Origin: Aphanomyces cochlioides
Taxonomy: Eukaryota > Oomycota > Saprolegniomycetes > Saprolegniales > Verrucalvaceae
Direction of reading: 5' to 3'
Length of the DNA: 64,000 bases
Assembly (NCBI GenBank): GCA_019828595.1
Contig: JAHQRK010000007.1
Coordinates: 620,001-684,000, forward strand
The notes under the pieces: model-generated
What the model saw: the letters and a program-made list of their open reading frames with translations, nothing else
What the model was told of the DNA's origin: nothing
The model's database searches: none
Translations under genes and position numbers: made by a program
Shown: positions 9,801 through 21,170 of the stretch, piece after piece
Layout: each line of letters begins with the position of its first letter
How positions within the stretch are numbered: the stretch's first letter is position 1

Positions 9801-11232
9801 ATGCTTCGACCTGCGGAAAGGTTCGCTGAAGTTGAAGAAGCGGCGGCACGGGTCATGGATGACTTTGTGCGGAATGTCGTCGTGCTCTTAGTCCCTCCGT
9901 TTCAAACCACGCGCCGGTGAGTGTCTCTTTGCCGATCTTTCTTAAATTCTCTCTAGGGGATGGCTCCACGCTTGCTTCCTCTACCCACTACAATGTGTGG
10001 AAGCGATGCTCATTCGACCCGTCAGTCAGCTTAGACGACACATGCCACTCGTTGGGGGCGTGTGCGTCATTTGCTTGACTCTATGGAGCTTGTGCTTGCG
10101 GAGTGTGTGGCGGCATTTCTACCACATGCTCACAACCCTCACATCGACTCATCATGCACGTTTCAACTTCGACGCGTTTTGGGGAGCCATCGATCGGTAC
10201 TATGTCTTGACTGATGCCACATCATGCAATTGGTCCCTCGTCCACTCAATCTACGGCGACAAGATCGAAGCGTCAACGAGTCAAGAAGATCTCTGGACTG
10301 CGATACACGACAGTATGGCGCTGCTTGGAGATCCGTCAGTTCGCTTGCTCCATCCAACTGCCTCTGGTGTTGCTCCTGCGATTCCAGATGCTCCGTCTTT
10401 GCAAGCACGAATTGCAGCGCTGGAAGTCCATTTTCCCAACCCTCCCTTACAAGTTGTGGCGAACCGCTTGGTCTGGGGCCTCCTCAACCCATCCATCGGC
10501 TATCTCAACTTGAGTACATTAGCCGGCTTTGTCGAGCTTTCGTTTCCCCTCGACTATTTCGCTTCGCCCTCTTCGCAACAACAGGTGCAGTTTGCCAAGT
10601 AAACCCTTCTCAATGCTTGACTGCCTTTAGGTACCTGAAATGTACGACTTGGAAACCATGCGATGGGCTCTTCATGCTCTTCTCCATCACAGTCGAACGC
10701 TTGGACTCCAAGGACTTATCCTAGACTTGAGGTGGAATTGCGGTGGCGGCAGTCATCTGTCGGCGCTGACCGCCGCAGCATGTTTCCAACCTCCGAAGAC
10801 TCCAGCTTTTTCCATCGAAGAAGAAATGAAATCATGGGGACAAGTCCGCCGACGCACATTCACCGTTCCATCGTCCTCAGAGCGTTATGATGGACCTCTT
10901 GTTGTTCTCCAAGGTCCTGAAACTGCTGGGTAATGCTTCGTTTGCAACACAGATTATAATTGCTTGTTCGTAGAACTGCGGAATTGCTTCTTTTGGCTCT
11001 GCAATCACGTCGACGAACAGTCTTTGTCGGCGCACCTACCGCTGGGAAACTATCTGACGTAATGCAGGTCCAGCTACCGAATGGGTGGGTCGTGGAGATG
11101 CCGTATCAGCAATGCATTGCCACGGATGGCGAACGGTATCAAGGTCGAGGGATTCCTCCTCAAACACTGGTCGTCAGTCAAAGTGATGATGCCGTCTTGT
11201 CGATGGCGCTCCAATGTTTTGAGCATTTATAG
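9801..11232 (+). CDS. Membrane-anchored S41 (tail-specific protease-like) protein, 4 exons
   Basis: Exons 9801-9916, 9957-10584, 10631-10929 and 10974-11232, joined through 40-46 bp GT-AG introns, give a 433-residue protein in one frame. A hydrophobic segment at residues about 68-86 (LVGGVCVICLTLWSLCL) suggests a signal anchor. The C-terminal half has the S41 layout: a GYLNLST strand, then GLQGLILDLRWNCGG, then ETAG-TAELLLLAL, then VFVGAPTAGK. S41 proteases (CtpA/Prc, tricorn core) use a Ser-Lys dyad. Here the Lys (about K373) is present, but the position of the nucleophilic Ser in the usual TASASE motif reads Gly (about G348, whose codon spans intron 3). It may therefore be a pseudoenzyme. 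Its stop overlaps the convergent phosphatase gene. The start was chosen because exon 1 opens with the only in-frame ATG and the splice phases fit. Confidence 0.72.
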
Positions 11233-11673
11233 TTTAAGCGTGGGCAATAGAATTTTGAGACCTGACCAGAGCTGTGTCGCACAAGCTTCGTACACGGGTT
11301 CGTCTTGATGCCATGGATCAGCAATGTCAGTTGGAAACACAAGAACGCGGGCTCTCAATTGTGGAAACATCTCGCGAAGCATGCGTTCGTGTCGCGCCGT
11401 AACACAAACAATTGCATCTACTTCATCTACGATGTCTGTGTTTGCAAGGCGAGACCGATGAGATGTGAGATCCAATCCTCGTCTTGCCATTGCAGTGACA
11501 GCAAATGCCGAAGCCGGGCTGCCTGGCGGTTCAAATTCGCTGGAGAGCGCAATCGAACCAATCTGGATCGGAACTTCCGGCATCTCTTCTTGAAACCATT
11601 TCTTTGCCATCGCTTCGGCCATTGGCGACCGGCATGTGTTGCTTGTGCATGCAAAGAGGAGGACTCGGGCCAT
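11227..11673 (-). CDS. Low-molecular-weight phosphatase (LMW-PTP / arginine phosphatase-like)
   Basis: An intronless 148-residue protein. The P-loop near the N-terminus, LLFACTSNTCRSPMAEA, holds the CX5R signature (Cys9, Arg15). The general-acid Asp is in DIADPWH (Asp119), and LDLTSHRSR is the usual middle motif. Family members form a phosphocysteine intermediate and dephosphorylate phosphotyrosine in small cytosolic reactions. The residue at P-loop position C+4 is Thr (NTCRS), as in bacterial YwlE-type protein-arginine phosphatases, where most LMW-PTPs have Ile, so the substrate may be phosphoarginine. The coding end overlaps the S41 gene by 6 bp (tail to tail). Its start faces the kinesin gene across a 235-bp bidirectional promoter. 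Confidence 0.85.
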   Translation of the reverse strand: MARVLLFACTSNTCRSPMAEAMAKKWFQEEMPEVPIQIGSIALSSEFEPPGSPASAFAVTAMARRGLDLTSHRSRLANTDIVDEVDAIVCVTARHERMLREMFPQLRARVLVFPTDIADPWHQDEPVYEACATQLWSGLKILLPTLKL

Positions 11674-11694
11674 GATCGCAAAATTTATCTTTCA

Positions 11695-11763
11695 AATATG
11701 TCCGGATAATTTCAAGAATAGCCGGATAATATTGAAAGATCTCAGAAATTATCCGGACATATT
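11695..11763. repeat. Perfect 19-bp inverted repeat (hairpin/mini-MITE) in a divergent promoter
   Basis: Arms AATATGTCCGGATAATTTC (11695-11713) and GAAATTATCCGGACATATT (11745-11763) are perfect reverse complements around a 31-bp loop that contains one more CCGGATAAT word. It starts 21 bp upstream of the phosphatase ATG and lies between that gene and the kinesin. The core word TCCGGATAAT is the same as in the dispersed palindrome found elsewhere in the window. Confidence 0.85.
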
Positions 11764-11908
11764 ATCCGGATTATCCCGACGTTTCGGAGTTCAACTGCCG
11801 CTGTTTCCTTTTGGCGCGCAACCTGTCCATGGAATCTTGGAAGTATCATTATCATTTCCTCAGGTAGACTGGCATATCTCGCTTGGATTGACGCGGATCG
11901 ACGGTGAA

Positions 11909-14900
11909 ATGATGATGGGAGAAGTCTCTGAGGAGGAGAGTGCTGTCGTGACCGCCCTCCGAGTTCGGCCGATGTCGGACGACGAGAAAAATGCAGGATG
12001 CCGCCTTGTTGTATCAATGCAGGGCAATCGAACGACAATTACAGATCCTGCTGGCCTAAGTCCTACCCATCATACGTCTTCGAGTTTGAAGAATGCAACC
12101 AGCAGCCCATCCAAACTGTCCAGTCCAGCCAAACGCCCATCACTTTCCCAAGAGGCAAAAGCAAAAGTGTGGCGGCAAACGTTCACATACGACCATAGCT
12201 TTTGGAGCTATCACCCTGACCATCCTCAGTACGCCGACCAGCAATGTATTTTTGACACGATTGGAACCCAAATGCTGACCACCGCATGGAAAAAACGGCA
12301 TTGCTCACTCTTTGCGTACGGTCAGACAGGTGCTGGTAAATCGTTCACCATGATGGGCAAGCACAAAAGCAACCAACATCGTGGTCTTATTCCTCGCATT
12401 TGCCATGAACTCTTTTCGACAATGGCGCAGTCAAATTATCCCACAGATGATCGTCCGCGATGTACTGTCAAGATGACCTTTGTAGAGATATACAATGATC
12501 GCGTCTACGACCTCCTCAATCCACAAGCCAAGGTGTTTGCAACTCTTGAATCTTGTACTCATCGTTTTTAGGAATCACTCAAGGTGCGAGAGCATCCTGA
12601 AAAGGGCACTCACGTCGAACATGTCTCCAACCTCGTTGTGACAAGTTCCCACGATATCGAGTATTTGCTGGCAGAAGGAAGTAAAACTCGAACAGTTGCA
12701 TCCACACATATGAATCAAGTTTCTTCGAGATCGCACGCTATTCTTACCCTGAGCTTGCACTGGCCAGGAGCCAGCAATCCTACAAAACTTAGCCTTGTGG
12801 ATCTTGCAGGAAGCGAACGCACTGAATTTGCATCAGGGGACCGCCTTCGGGAGGCAGCGAGTATCAATAAATCACTTAGTGCCCTGGGTGACGTTATTAA
12901 CGCTCTCGCAACAAATGCACAAACCCCGTAAGTACTGATGATATAGACCGAAATCAATACGTGTTTTTCAGGGGAGCTGCATTTGTGCAGTATAGGAATT
13001 CCATACTCACGCGGCTACTGAAAGATAGCTTGTCTGGCTCCTCAAGATTAATCATGCTTGCTGCCATTAGCCCGTGCTGCATACATTACGATGAGACTCT
13101 CAGCACACTCAAATACGTCGAGCGAGCAAAGCTTGCACTTGCCCAGCCCCTACAATCTATGGTATGACTTCTCATGGCAGTAAACTCATTACGATCAGAC
13201 TTCAACTTCCCCATCCGAAGAAAACGACGTCTCACTACACCTTCGCATGGAATTAACTTCGCTGCGACAACAATTACGAATTGCTCAACAAAACCGATAT
13301 CGAGTTGAAGAAGATATTTTTTGTCAAGTACATCCTGAAGATGATAATTCGGCAGCTTCGACTTCTATCTGCTTGAATGTGTCTGTGCCGCATCTGGTGA
13401 ATCTGAACCAAGTAAGTATATATTTGCCAACTCGGTGTAAAATGCGTTTAGGATCCCAGGTTTACTGAAAGAGTTCTATACTGTCTAGAGGAAGGCATAA
13501 CCACTCTTGGTTCAGGAGATAGAGATCTTGTCCCCGATATACTACTTCTCGGGCATGACGTGCTCCCACTGCATGGTGTTATTCACTGCACAAATGGTCT
13601 TGTCAGTATCCGACCAGCAGCGTCAGCTCCTGTTTTTTTGAATGGAAAAGAAATCAGTCAAGCTACTCAGATAGACCATGGAGCTCGACTTGTCTTGGGT
13701 TCTCATCACGTGTTTCGCTTTGACATGCCGCACGTCGGACAGTCTCCAAATCCAAGCAGAATCGACTGGAATTTTGCCCACAATGAGTTACTCGAACTAC
13801 TCCTTCCTCAGAAATGGCACAATTCAGGTTCGATTTATCTATATTCTTCTTTCAAGGGCGATTTAGAGGACAACATCAACAATTTGTGTGATGACGCACG
13901 AGGTCGGTCCATAAGCGCTGGATATTTTGAAATGATTAAACGATTAGTGGAGAAGGAGCTTTCAAACATGCACGCTTTTGCTCAGTCTGAGCCTCACACG
14001 TATGACGGCATAATATCCCAAGTCAAATACTCAATGGATGAACAATCAAAACAGATTGGAATCCATGTGGGGACCCAGTGTGAAATGGAATATTGTGAGC
14101 CTCAAACTGGGATCGAGCAGATGGTACAGACGACAAATGAACTGGAAAAATATCCCCCGAAACGAGGAGAGAACGGTAGCAAACAACGAAGCATGTCGTT
14201 AATGATTTCTTAGGCCTAGAACCCTCTGGTGATGAAATGCATGCCCAAACCCAGACAGATTATTTCCATTCAACAGCATCAACACAATACACATTTGACA
14301 GTGGAATTCAGTTCGATGAAAATGTAAGGGAAAGTTTCTGAGTCTTGCGATCTCATTTGAATAGGACAAATTCGTCCTAGAACGTAAAATTGCTAAACTA
14401 AAAGTTCTCTTGAAGAAAAAGGATAAACAACTCAAGAGAGGCGTACCTATCCCAACTCTCACCCTCGACGCAATCGCTTACGACACAGCGATAAACGATA
14501 AACTAATTCGCGTGCAACAACTCCTCAACTCGCTCTTGGGAAAAAATTCTTCGGTGACTCATGGAAATTGTGATGTGTCTAACTGTTCACTCAGGACAAT
14601 GTTCCCCTCACGTCATTGCAAGAAAGTATACTCGCCATCGAAAACCAAGCATTGGCACTTCAAGCCTTATGGAATTCTCGTCCTGATACATCAAAATCTC
14701 TCGCATGGCTATTTCAGGAGCTCAGCTCCGACTGCAAGCAGCAAATTGCCTTATGGTCGCAAACACAAACACTTCAGCTCACATCAGCTGCTAAAGTTGT
14801 TGCTCGTACAGCTTCAGTTACAATTGACTTTCCTCATTTTATCGTAGATCTGGAGGCCAGATTTGCGTCTTTGTGTAGCACACTGAACGAGCAATGCAAT

Positions 14901-17900
14901 CAAGAAAAAAATACATTCGAAGCATCATTTCAGAGCCAGACAGAGCGACATGAAGACCTTGTGACCACACAGGTGGCACGACTGTCTACCGCGCAGTCTC
15001 TTCACCGTGAATCAATGTCAAAACTCGAGGCAACAATGGCTGCAAACATTGATGCTGTCAAGCAAAGCCACATGGAAACTCAACAGACTTGGCTCAAGAA
15101 GATCGAGCAAGTATGCTCAAGCCATATACAAGAGTTGACTTCCATGAGTGTCCAAGCGGCACTTGAAGAGGATAAGGCAAAACTCAAGTTGGCGGAATGG
15201 GAATCGAAGTGTGCATCTCTTGTGGCGGAGGCAGAAATGGTTCTGTGTGAGACACGGGCCATGCATGCAAAAGAATTGCGTGATCAGCAAGATGCTGTTG
15301 CCATCAGACTGTATGATTTGGAAATGCAACTCATGGCCCAGGAAGAAAAATTTCTTCATGAAACAGAAGCGTTCGTCCGTTCAATGGAAACAATTCTCCA
15401 TGAGCGTCACGCAGAGCAAGCTGCCTGGAATGAGCAGAAGCAGATCGATTTGATGACGCTTCATACCGAGCACGAGGAAGCTATGCAGCAGATCTACCGT
15501 CAACATGAAGACAAACGCGAAAGACTGCGCGAAGAGCTCGAAGTATCACAAATGACCCACGAAGAGCGGTGGGCACAGTGCATGCTAACATGCACATCGC
15601 TACAAAATTGCATGGCTGATGCTGTTGATAAGCATCTAACAAACATCGAGCTGATAGAACAACAACAAGAGACAGCCAAGAACGAGCATGCCCAAGCCAT
15701 GGCAGCAAGGCAAGTTTCTTGGGAGCAGTCTCTAAAGGCGATAGACGCAGCTGCTTCAAACGAATCTGTGCAACACGTGAGGTTCATGAAACAATTGGTG
15801 CAGCGTCATGCTGCTCAAATTCAGCATGTCCAACAGGAAATTTTGGAAACTGAAAGCACCTTGACAAAACAAGACGCAGTCATTGCAGAACGAATACGTC
15901 AATGGAATGCGAAGCTTGACCAACTGGAAGCTGAGTATCTCCAACGACTTCAAAGAATGGAGGAGTGCCACAAAAATATTCTACGTGATTTAAGAGCAGC
16001 TTTTGAGTCGCAACAAGCCAAAAGGCATGAAGAGGTGCAGACTCTGGGATCCACTCTTGAAACTAAGCGAATTACTGCGCAAGTTCGTCTTGAGGAGAAA
16101 CGAGCCTCGTTTGGAATGGAAATTGAAGATGTGGAAGCTCGCCAAGCGGCAAAACTTGCTGCACTAAGAGCGGTTCAACTAAATATGCCCCAATCGAGCG
16201 AGTCTTCTGTGGTGGACTCATATCGCGAACAGTATGACGCCAAGCAGATTGAGCTGGATGAACGACTATCCAGCGTGCGAAAAGAATTCAGCTCCATTGA
16301 GCAACTCGAAGTTGAAAAGCACAAAAAAGCAAGTCAAGTTCATGCAGAGCGAATGGCTCATGTGCTTGAGCGTGGACAAGAAGAGATCGAGCAAGTCCTA
16401 TTAGCTCAGGAAGAACTTGCAAGCGCAAAGTTCGAGAGAATAAACAAACTGACGCTGCAGCACCAATCGCACGTCGAGGCGTGGCAGCGAAATCACGACT
16501 GCAAGCTAAAAGCAATTGAAGCTGCACAGCTCCAAATGCGAAGGCACCAAGAAGAACAAGTTGCTAAGTATCAAACCAACTTGCAAGAAATAGCCTTTGC
16601 TCATGAAACTACTTGCATGGACATCCAAAACCACCACGAACAAATTATGCGAGACTACCGACTGCTTCGTGGACAGGTAGCAATCGATTCCATAGCATTC
16701 CTGACGACTAATCTGAATTAGATGGAAGAACGGTGGATGCAGGAAGTTGAGGACAGCCTCCGAAAACAGGAATGGGTGAGGCAAGAAGTTCAAATACAGT
16801 GCACTAATCAAGAAGCTCTGGCGGCGGCCTCTGTGATTGAATTGGAAGCTCGACATCAAGAAGAGCATAAGCTTGCCAAATTTGCGCTTATTCGTGCAGA
16901 AGAAGCGCATGCTCGTTGGTGTATGGCTTTTGAAGAGCAGTCGTCTCGTGAGCATCTTGAAGCTGAAGACTCTGTGGAAAGCCAATGGAGCAATATTCAG
17001 CTCGAATTGGATTTCCGAGAGAGAGAATTGCAAACACGCATTCAAGCCTTGCAACGACAGACGGAAGACGAAACAAGGCACCATGAGATCGGGCTACGCA
17101 ACATTCAAGAGGCATGGACTGAAAACTTAACAACGCTGCACATGCAAAAAGAAGATGTAATATCCACAGAGATGGCGAAAATCCTCAGTCTTGAAGCTGA
17201 CCATGCCAGGTTAGTCAGAGAGCCGTGGATGTATGTCTCAAAGTTCTGTAGAATTATGCAGCAAATTCAAGAGCAACTAGCACACTATGAGCAGCTTGCT
17301 AGGGATGATGAAAATCGGAAAAATAGCTCAAGGGATGAACTGCGAATGGCAGCTCAACGCCTCGGGGCAAACCAACAAGCATTTTTTGATGACGCTATCA
17401 AGGCTATCGACGATAAGTGGCAAGAAACAGAAGAAATGTATCGAGCTAGAGCAGCAGCCGACGAGGAAAATCGGCAGCGAATGCTTGTCATGCTTGAAGA
17501 AGCTCATGCAACACAACGCGTTGCCCTTGAAAATGACCGAAAGGCTCTGGAAGGCACTTTGAAAATTCAGCTTAAAATATGGCGGGAAAAATTGCAAAAT
17601 GAAAAGACTGCAGCTCAGCGAGTCTTGGACATTCAAGACGAAACCTGGCGGCAAGAAGCCATCGAAACACTCGATGGTAACTTTACCGAGGCCTGTAAAA
17701 CACTTCAGCTCGAGGCAGCCGAACAAGAAGCAGCATTTCAGGTGCATCTCCACAATTGTCAGGACCGGTGGCGGATCCAAGTTACCCAAATTCAGCTCAG
17801 TCTTGAAGACGTGCAGAGCCACCACATGCGCGCATGCGACATCGCACAGCTTAACTTCGAAAGGGACATGCAGCTGATAGCTCTCAAGGAGCATGAAATT

Positions 17901-19044
17901 GAGACACGAACACAATGCCAGCATCAAGAGGCTTCTGAGCGACAGCTCATGGCTGCTGCTGAGAAGGAAGGAATGGAGCTACGGCTTCGGACCATTCGAT
18001 ACGAAATGGCTCAGCGCCAACGCCAGAGACAAGATCAGTTTGATCAAGTATGGAAGAAAATGGTCAAGCAAACCCTCTCATGGAACCACGAAAAGATTCG
18101 AATACGGCAGAAGTGTCTTGGTGAACTACAAGCACTAGAGAGACTTTATACTCGAGACATCAAGGCCCTTGTTCCCTTGGGGCCGACAACTGAACGTGAT
18201 GAAAGCATTGTTGGAGCCATAGTTTCACTTCGCCAACTTCTTCGTACACGCATCGAGCAGCAATTGTCTGTTGCTCAAGCAGAACTTCACGACACTCTTC
18301 TTGATGACGACATGGAGCTTTTGGTTCGAGTATGCCACGCCCAACAATGCAATGCAGAAATGGCATTACACGACGCCGAGAGTAGGCTTTACCCACTTCA
18401 ATACGTCTTCATAATTGCATTTCTAGGTCGCCTGTGGCAACAACGGCAACGCGCGCTTGATTTTTTGCAGGAAGATTCCACACCAACAGCCCAAGTGCAT
18501 CCCATGCACACAAGAACTCCCCCATTTTCGAAAGAGTCGCCCGTCGAAGAGCCCTTTTTGCAATCGCTTCATGTCGACTTGACTCGCTTTCCACGTTTGG
18601 CGCCACTGCCACGCCACGTCCATCCCAAAGACCAAGCCATTTTGGCGCAGCTGGTGCGTAATTCTGTGCTTTACGCAAATATGAAAATGTCGTCCTATAG
18701 AAACAAAACACAGACTTGGTGCAGCGCCTGGAGGCTGAACGCAAACAGTTTAAAGTCAAGACAGACGAGTCGAGGTAAATCTCTTGGCGATTTCTTGTCA
18801 ATGACATTGATGGACATGTTGTAGTCGGACAATTGCCAAGCTGGAAGCTTCGATTGCCTCCATGGAGGAGATGATGCGGATCGCAGACGAAAAGGCACGA
18901 GACGACGCTGGCGTGATACAATTACTCCAAGACAAGGTCAAGAATTGTGTCGTTGAGCTCCCGACGAAAGATGTCGTTCCATCAGTTGTTGCCGCCAACG
19001 ACGTGTCGGACAAGAAGAGGACATTACTACGCGGCTGGAAATAG
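11909..19044 (+). CDS. Kinesin-3-like motor with FHA domain and very long coiled coil, 12 exons
   Basis: Exons 11909-12532, 12572-12927, 12972-13161, 13199-13411, 13452-14175, 14214-14323, 14365-14553, 14595-16676, 16722-17209, 17252-18653, 18701-18774 and 18825-19044 join in phase (introns 37-50 bp) to about 2223 residues. The motor domain fills residues about 10-420: P-loop GQTGAGKS (138-145), switch I SSRSH (259-263), switch [11 protein letters not shown] (283-291). A Ser-rich insert (residues 50-85) precedes beta-strand [11 protein letters not shown]. An FHA-like fold follows at residues about 470-560 ([28 protein letters not shown]), as in KIF1/KIF13-type kinesin-3 motors. Residues about 800-2190 are almost continuous heptad-rich coiled coil, far longer than in KIF1A. 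The gene would act as a microtubule motor. I see no clear PH or other cargo domain. The triple ATG at 11909 was taken as start because it precedes the motor fold; the frame is open upstream to 11636. The 42-bp intron at 17210-17251 is optional (in frame either way). Confidence 0.88.
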
Positions 19045-19429
19045 ACACACTTCCTGTTGCGAACTTGTAAAAAATGCAACTCATACAAAAAATTCATTTT
19101 TCAACGACAGTCAACTCATGTCCGCAGTTGCTTCGTACAGACCCACGCAGCGGAGAGAATCTTGCTCCTCTTCGTTCCGGCACCGTCGCAAAGAAACTCT
19201 GCGGCGCACAGGCGCGATCCATGTCGCAGTTTGAACACACAACACAATCAACCAATCAAAACCATTATACTGTATAAATTAATAAATTGTTATAAGTTAT
19301 TGTAGAGTTTGCAGGTCTATCCTATAATAATAAATTGTTAAAAGCTTGAGTTGAGTATAAAAATGTCCTAGTTCGACGAAAACCTCTAAAAGATAATATG
19401 TCCGTGGACGTCAATCTTTGACGTCAGAT
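19045..19429. other. Intergenic spacer, kinesin terminator to GPI promoter
   Basis: AT-rich, with AATAATAAATTG-like words around 19275-19340 that may serve polyadenylation of the kinesin transcript. A palindromic GACGTC occurs at 19408-19413 and a TGACGTCA at 19419-19426, just before the core promoter. No ORF of note. Confidence 0.45.
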
Positions 19430-19443
19430 TCATTTTTCAATTT
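19430..19443 (+). promoter_or_regulatory. Oomycete Inr/FPR core promoter of the GPI gene
   Basis: TCATTTTTCAATTT matches the oomycete core promoter consensus TCATTYYNCAWTTT (initiator plus flanking promoter region) at every position. It lies 16 bp upstream of the GPI ATG at 19460, within the usual distance for oomycete genes. It supports both the chosen start and the taxonomic placement. Confidence 0.82.
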
Positions 19444-19459
19444 CAAGGGCGGGCTCAAG

Positions 19460-21170
19460 ATGACCATCAACAACACGGCACAGTGGCAACGTTTGGCTGC
19501 GCATGCCAAGGAAATCAAAGAAACGACGCATTTGAAGACGCTCCTCAAAGACGAAGCGCGAAATGCTGCCATGACCGCGTCGTTTAACGCCATTCATCTT
19601 GATTATTCGCGTCAAAACGCAACGACGCAAACCCTCGACATGCTCTTTGATTTGGCCGATGCTGCCAACTTGCGCCAGAAACTCGCAGACATGGCTGCTG
19701 GCAAACATATTAACACGACTGAAGACCGTGCCGTCATGCACATTGCGCTCCGCTCCCCTGCCAACAAGCCATTGTACGTGGATGGTGTGAACGTTGTCGA
19801 TGATGTGCACCATGTTCTCCGCAACATTCGTGCATTCTCCGACAAGGTCCGATCTGGCGCCCATGCTGGTGCCACTGGCAAACTCCTCACAAACGTCATC
19901 TCCATTGGCATTGGTGGAAGCTACCTTGGTCCTGAATTTGTCTTTGAAGCGTTGAAGCATGAACCAGTGGCCAAGGCTGCTGCTGCTGGCCGCTCCTTGC
20001 GTTTCCTTGCCAACGTTGACCCTGTCGATGCTGCTCGTGCCATTGAAGGCCTTGACCCTGAAACCACCTTGGTCGTTATTGTTTCCAAGACCTTCACCAC
20101 GGCTGAAACCATGCTTAACGCTCGCACCCTTCGTGACTGGATCGTGAAATCGCTCGCCGCCAAGGGTGTGAGCAGCGCTGACGCCATTCGCCACCACATG
20201 ATTGCCGTCAGTGCCGCTGTCCCCAAAGCTGAAGCTTTTGGTATTGCCCCTGAAAACGTCTTCGGTTTCTGGGACTGGGTTGGAGGTCGCTACAGTGTCT
20301 GCAGTGCTGTGGGCATCGTTCCTTTGGCTCTTCATTATGGTTCTGACATCACCGACTCGTTTTTGGCCGGTGCTCATGACATTGACCAGCACTTGTTGAC
20401 TGCTCCTCTCCGCTCCAACTTGCCCGTCTTGCTCGGTCTCCTTGGCGTGTGGAACTCGTCCTTCTTGGGCCATGCCACTCGGGTATGATTGTGAATACCC
20501 GTGCGTCATTTTCTAATATTTTCTCTAGGCTCTCTTGCCATACGCCCAAGCGCTCTTGCGTTTCGCTGCCCACATCCAACAAGTCGACATGGAATCGAAC
20601 GGCAAGCGAGTCACTCTTGAAGGCGTCGAGCTTCCATTCGCCGCTGGTGAGATCAACTTTGGCGAACCTGGCACGAATGGCCAACACAGTTTTTACCAAC
20701 TCATCCACCAAGGCCGAGTCGTTCCTTGCGACTTCATCGGCTTTTGCAAGTCCCAATCTCCTGTTGACTTGGAAGGCGAAGCTGTGAGCAACCACGACGA
20801 ACTCATGTCCAACTTCTTCGCTCAACCTGATGCACTTGCCAACGGCAAGTCGGTCGACGAATTGACCAACGTGCCTGACCACCTCAAGCCTCACAAGGCT
20901 TTTCCTGGCAACCGTCCATCGGTTTCCCTCTTGTTTGAAGGCCACTTGAACGCCTTCAGCTGTGGCCAACTCCTTGCCCTCTACGAACATCGCACGGTCG
21001 TGCAAGGCGCCATTTGGGGAATCAACAGCTTTGATCAATGGGGTGTCGAGCTCGGCAAAGTGCTTGCCACTCAAGTTCGCAACCAGCTCTCGGCTTCGCG
21101 CAAGAACGCTGCAGCTGTCGAAGGCTTCAACAGCTCGACCTCTGCGTTGCTCAAGACTTACCTTGCCTAA
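19460..21170 (+). CDS. GPI: Glucose-6-phosphate isomerase, 2 exons
   Basis: Exons 19460-20482 and 20529-21170, split by a 46-bp intron in phase 0, encode 554 residues, the normal length for the enzyme. It interconverts glucose 6-phosphate and fructose 6-phosphate in the cytosol, feeding glycolysis, the pentose phosphate shunt and, in oomycetes, cell-wall glucan precursors. Visible landmarks: the SIS-domain phosphate-binding stretch [14 protein letters not shown] (148-161), signature 1 [16 protein letters not shown] (270-285), the catalytic Glu in MESNGK (363), the catalytic His in [13 protein letters not shown] (394), and signature 2 [13 protein letters not shown] with Lys 518. The start follows a perfect oomycete core promoter. 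A long antisense frame over exon 1 is a codon-bias shadow. Confidence 0.97.

Noticed and set aside
11636..11908. Extension of the kinesin N-terminus to the upstream end of its open frame
   Set aside because: It would overlap the phosphatase start and translate the CCGGATAA hairpin. The ATG cluster at 11909 directly precedes the motor fold.
18380..18430. Extra micro-intron (GTCTTC..TTCTAG) in the kinesin
   Set aside because: It would be about 24 bp, much shorter than the 37-50 bp introns elsewhere, and the frame is open without it.
19430..20509. 359-codon frame antisense to glucose-6-phosphate isomerase
   Set aside because: The sense strand has full GPI signatures with a matching intron and promoter. 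The antisense frame has no motif and ignores the intron.
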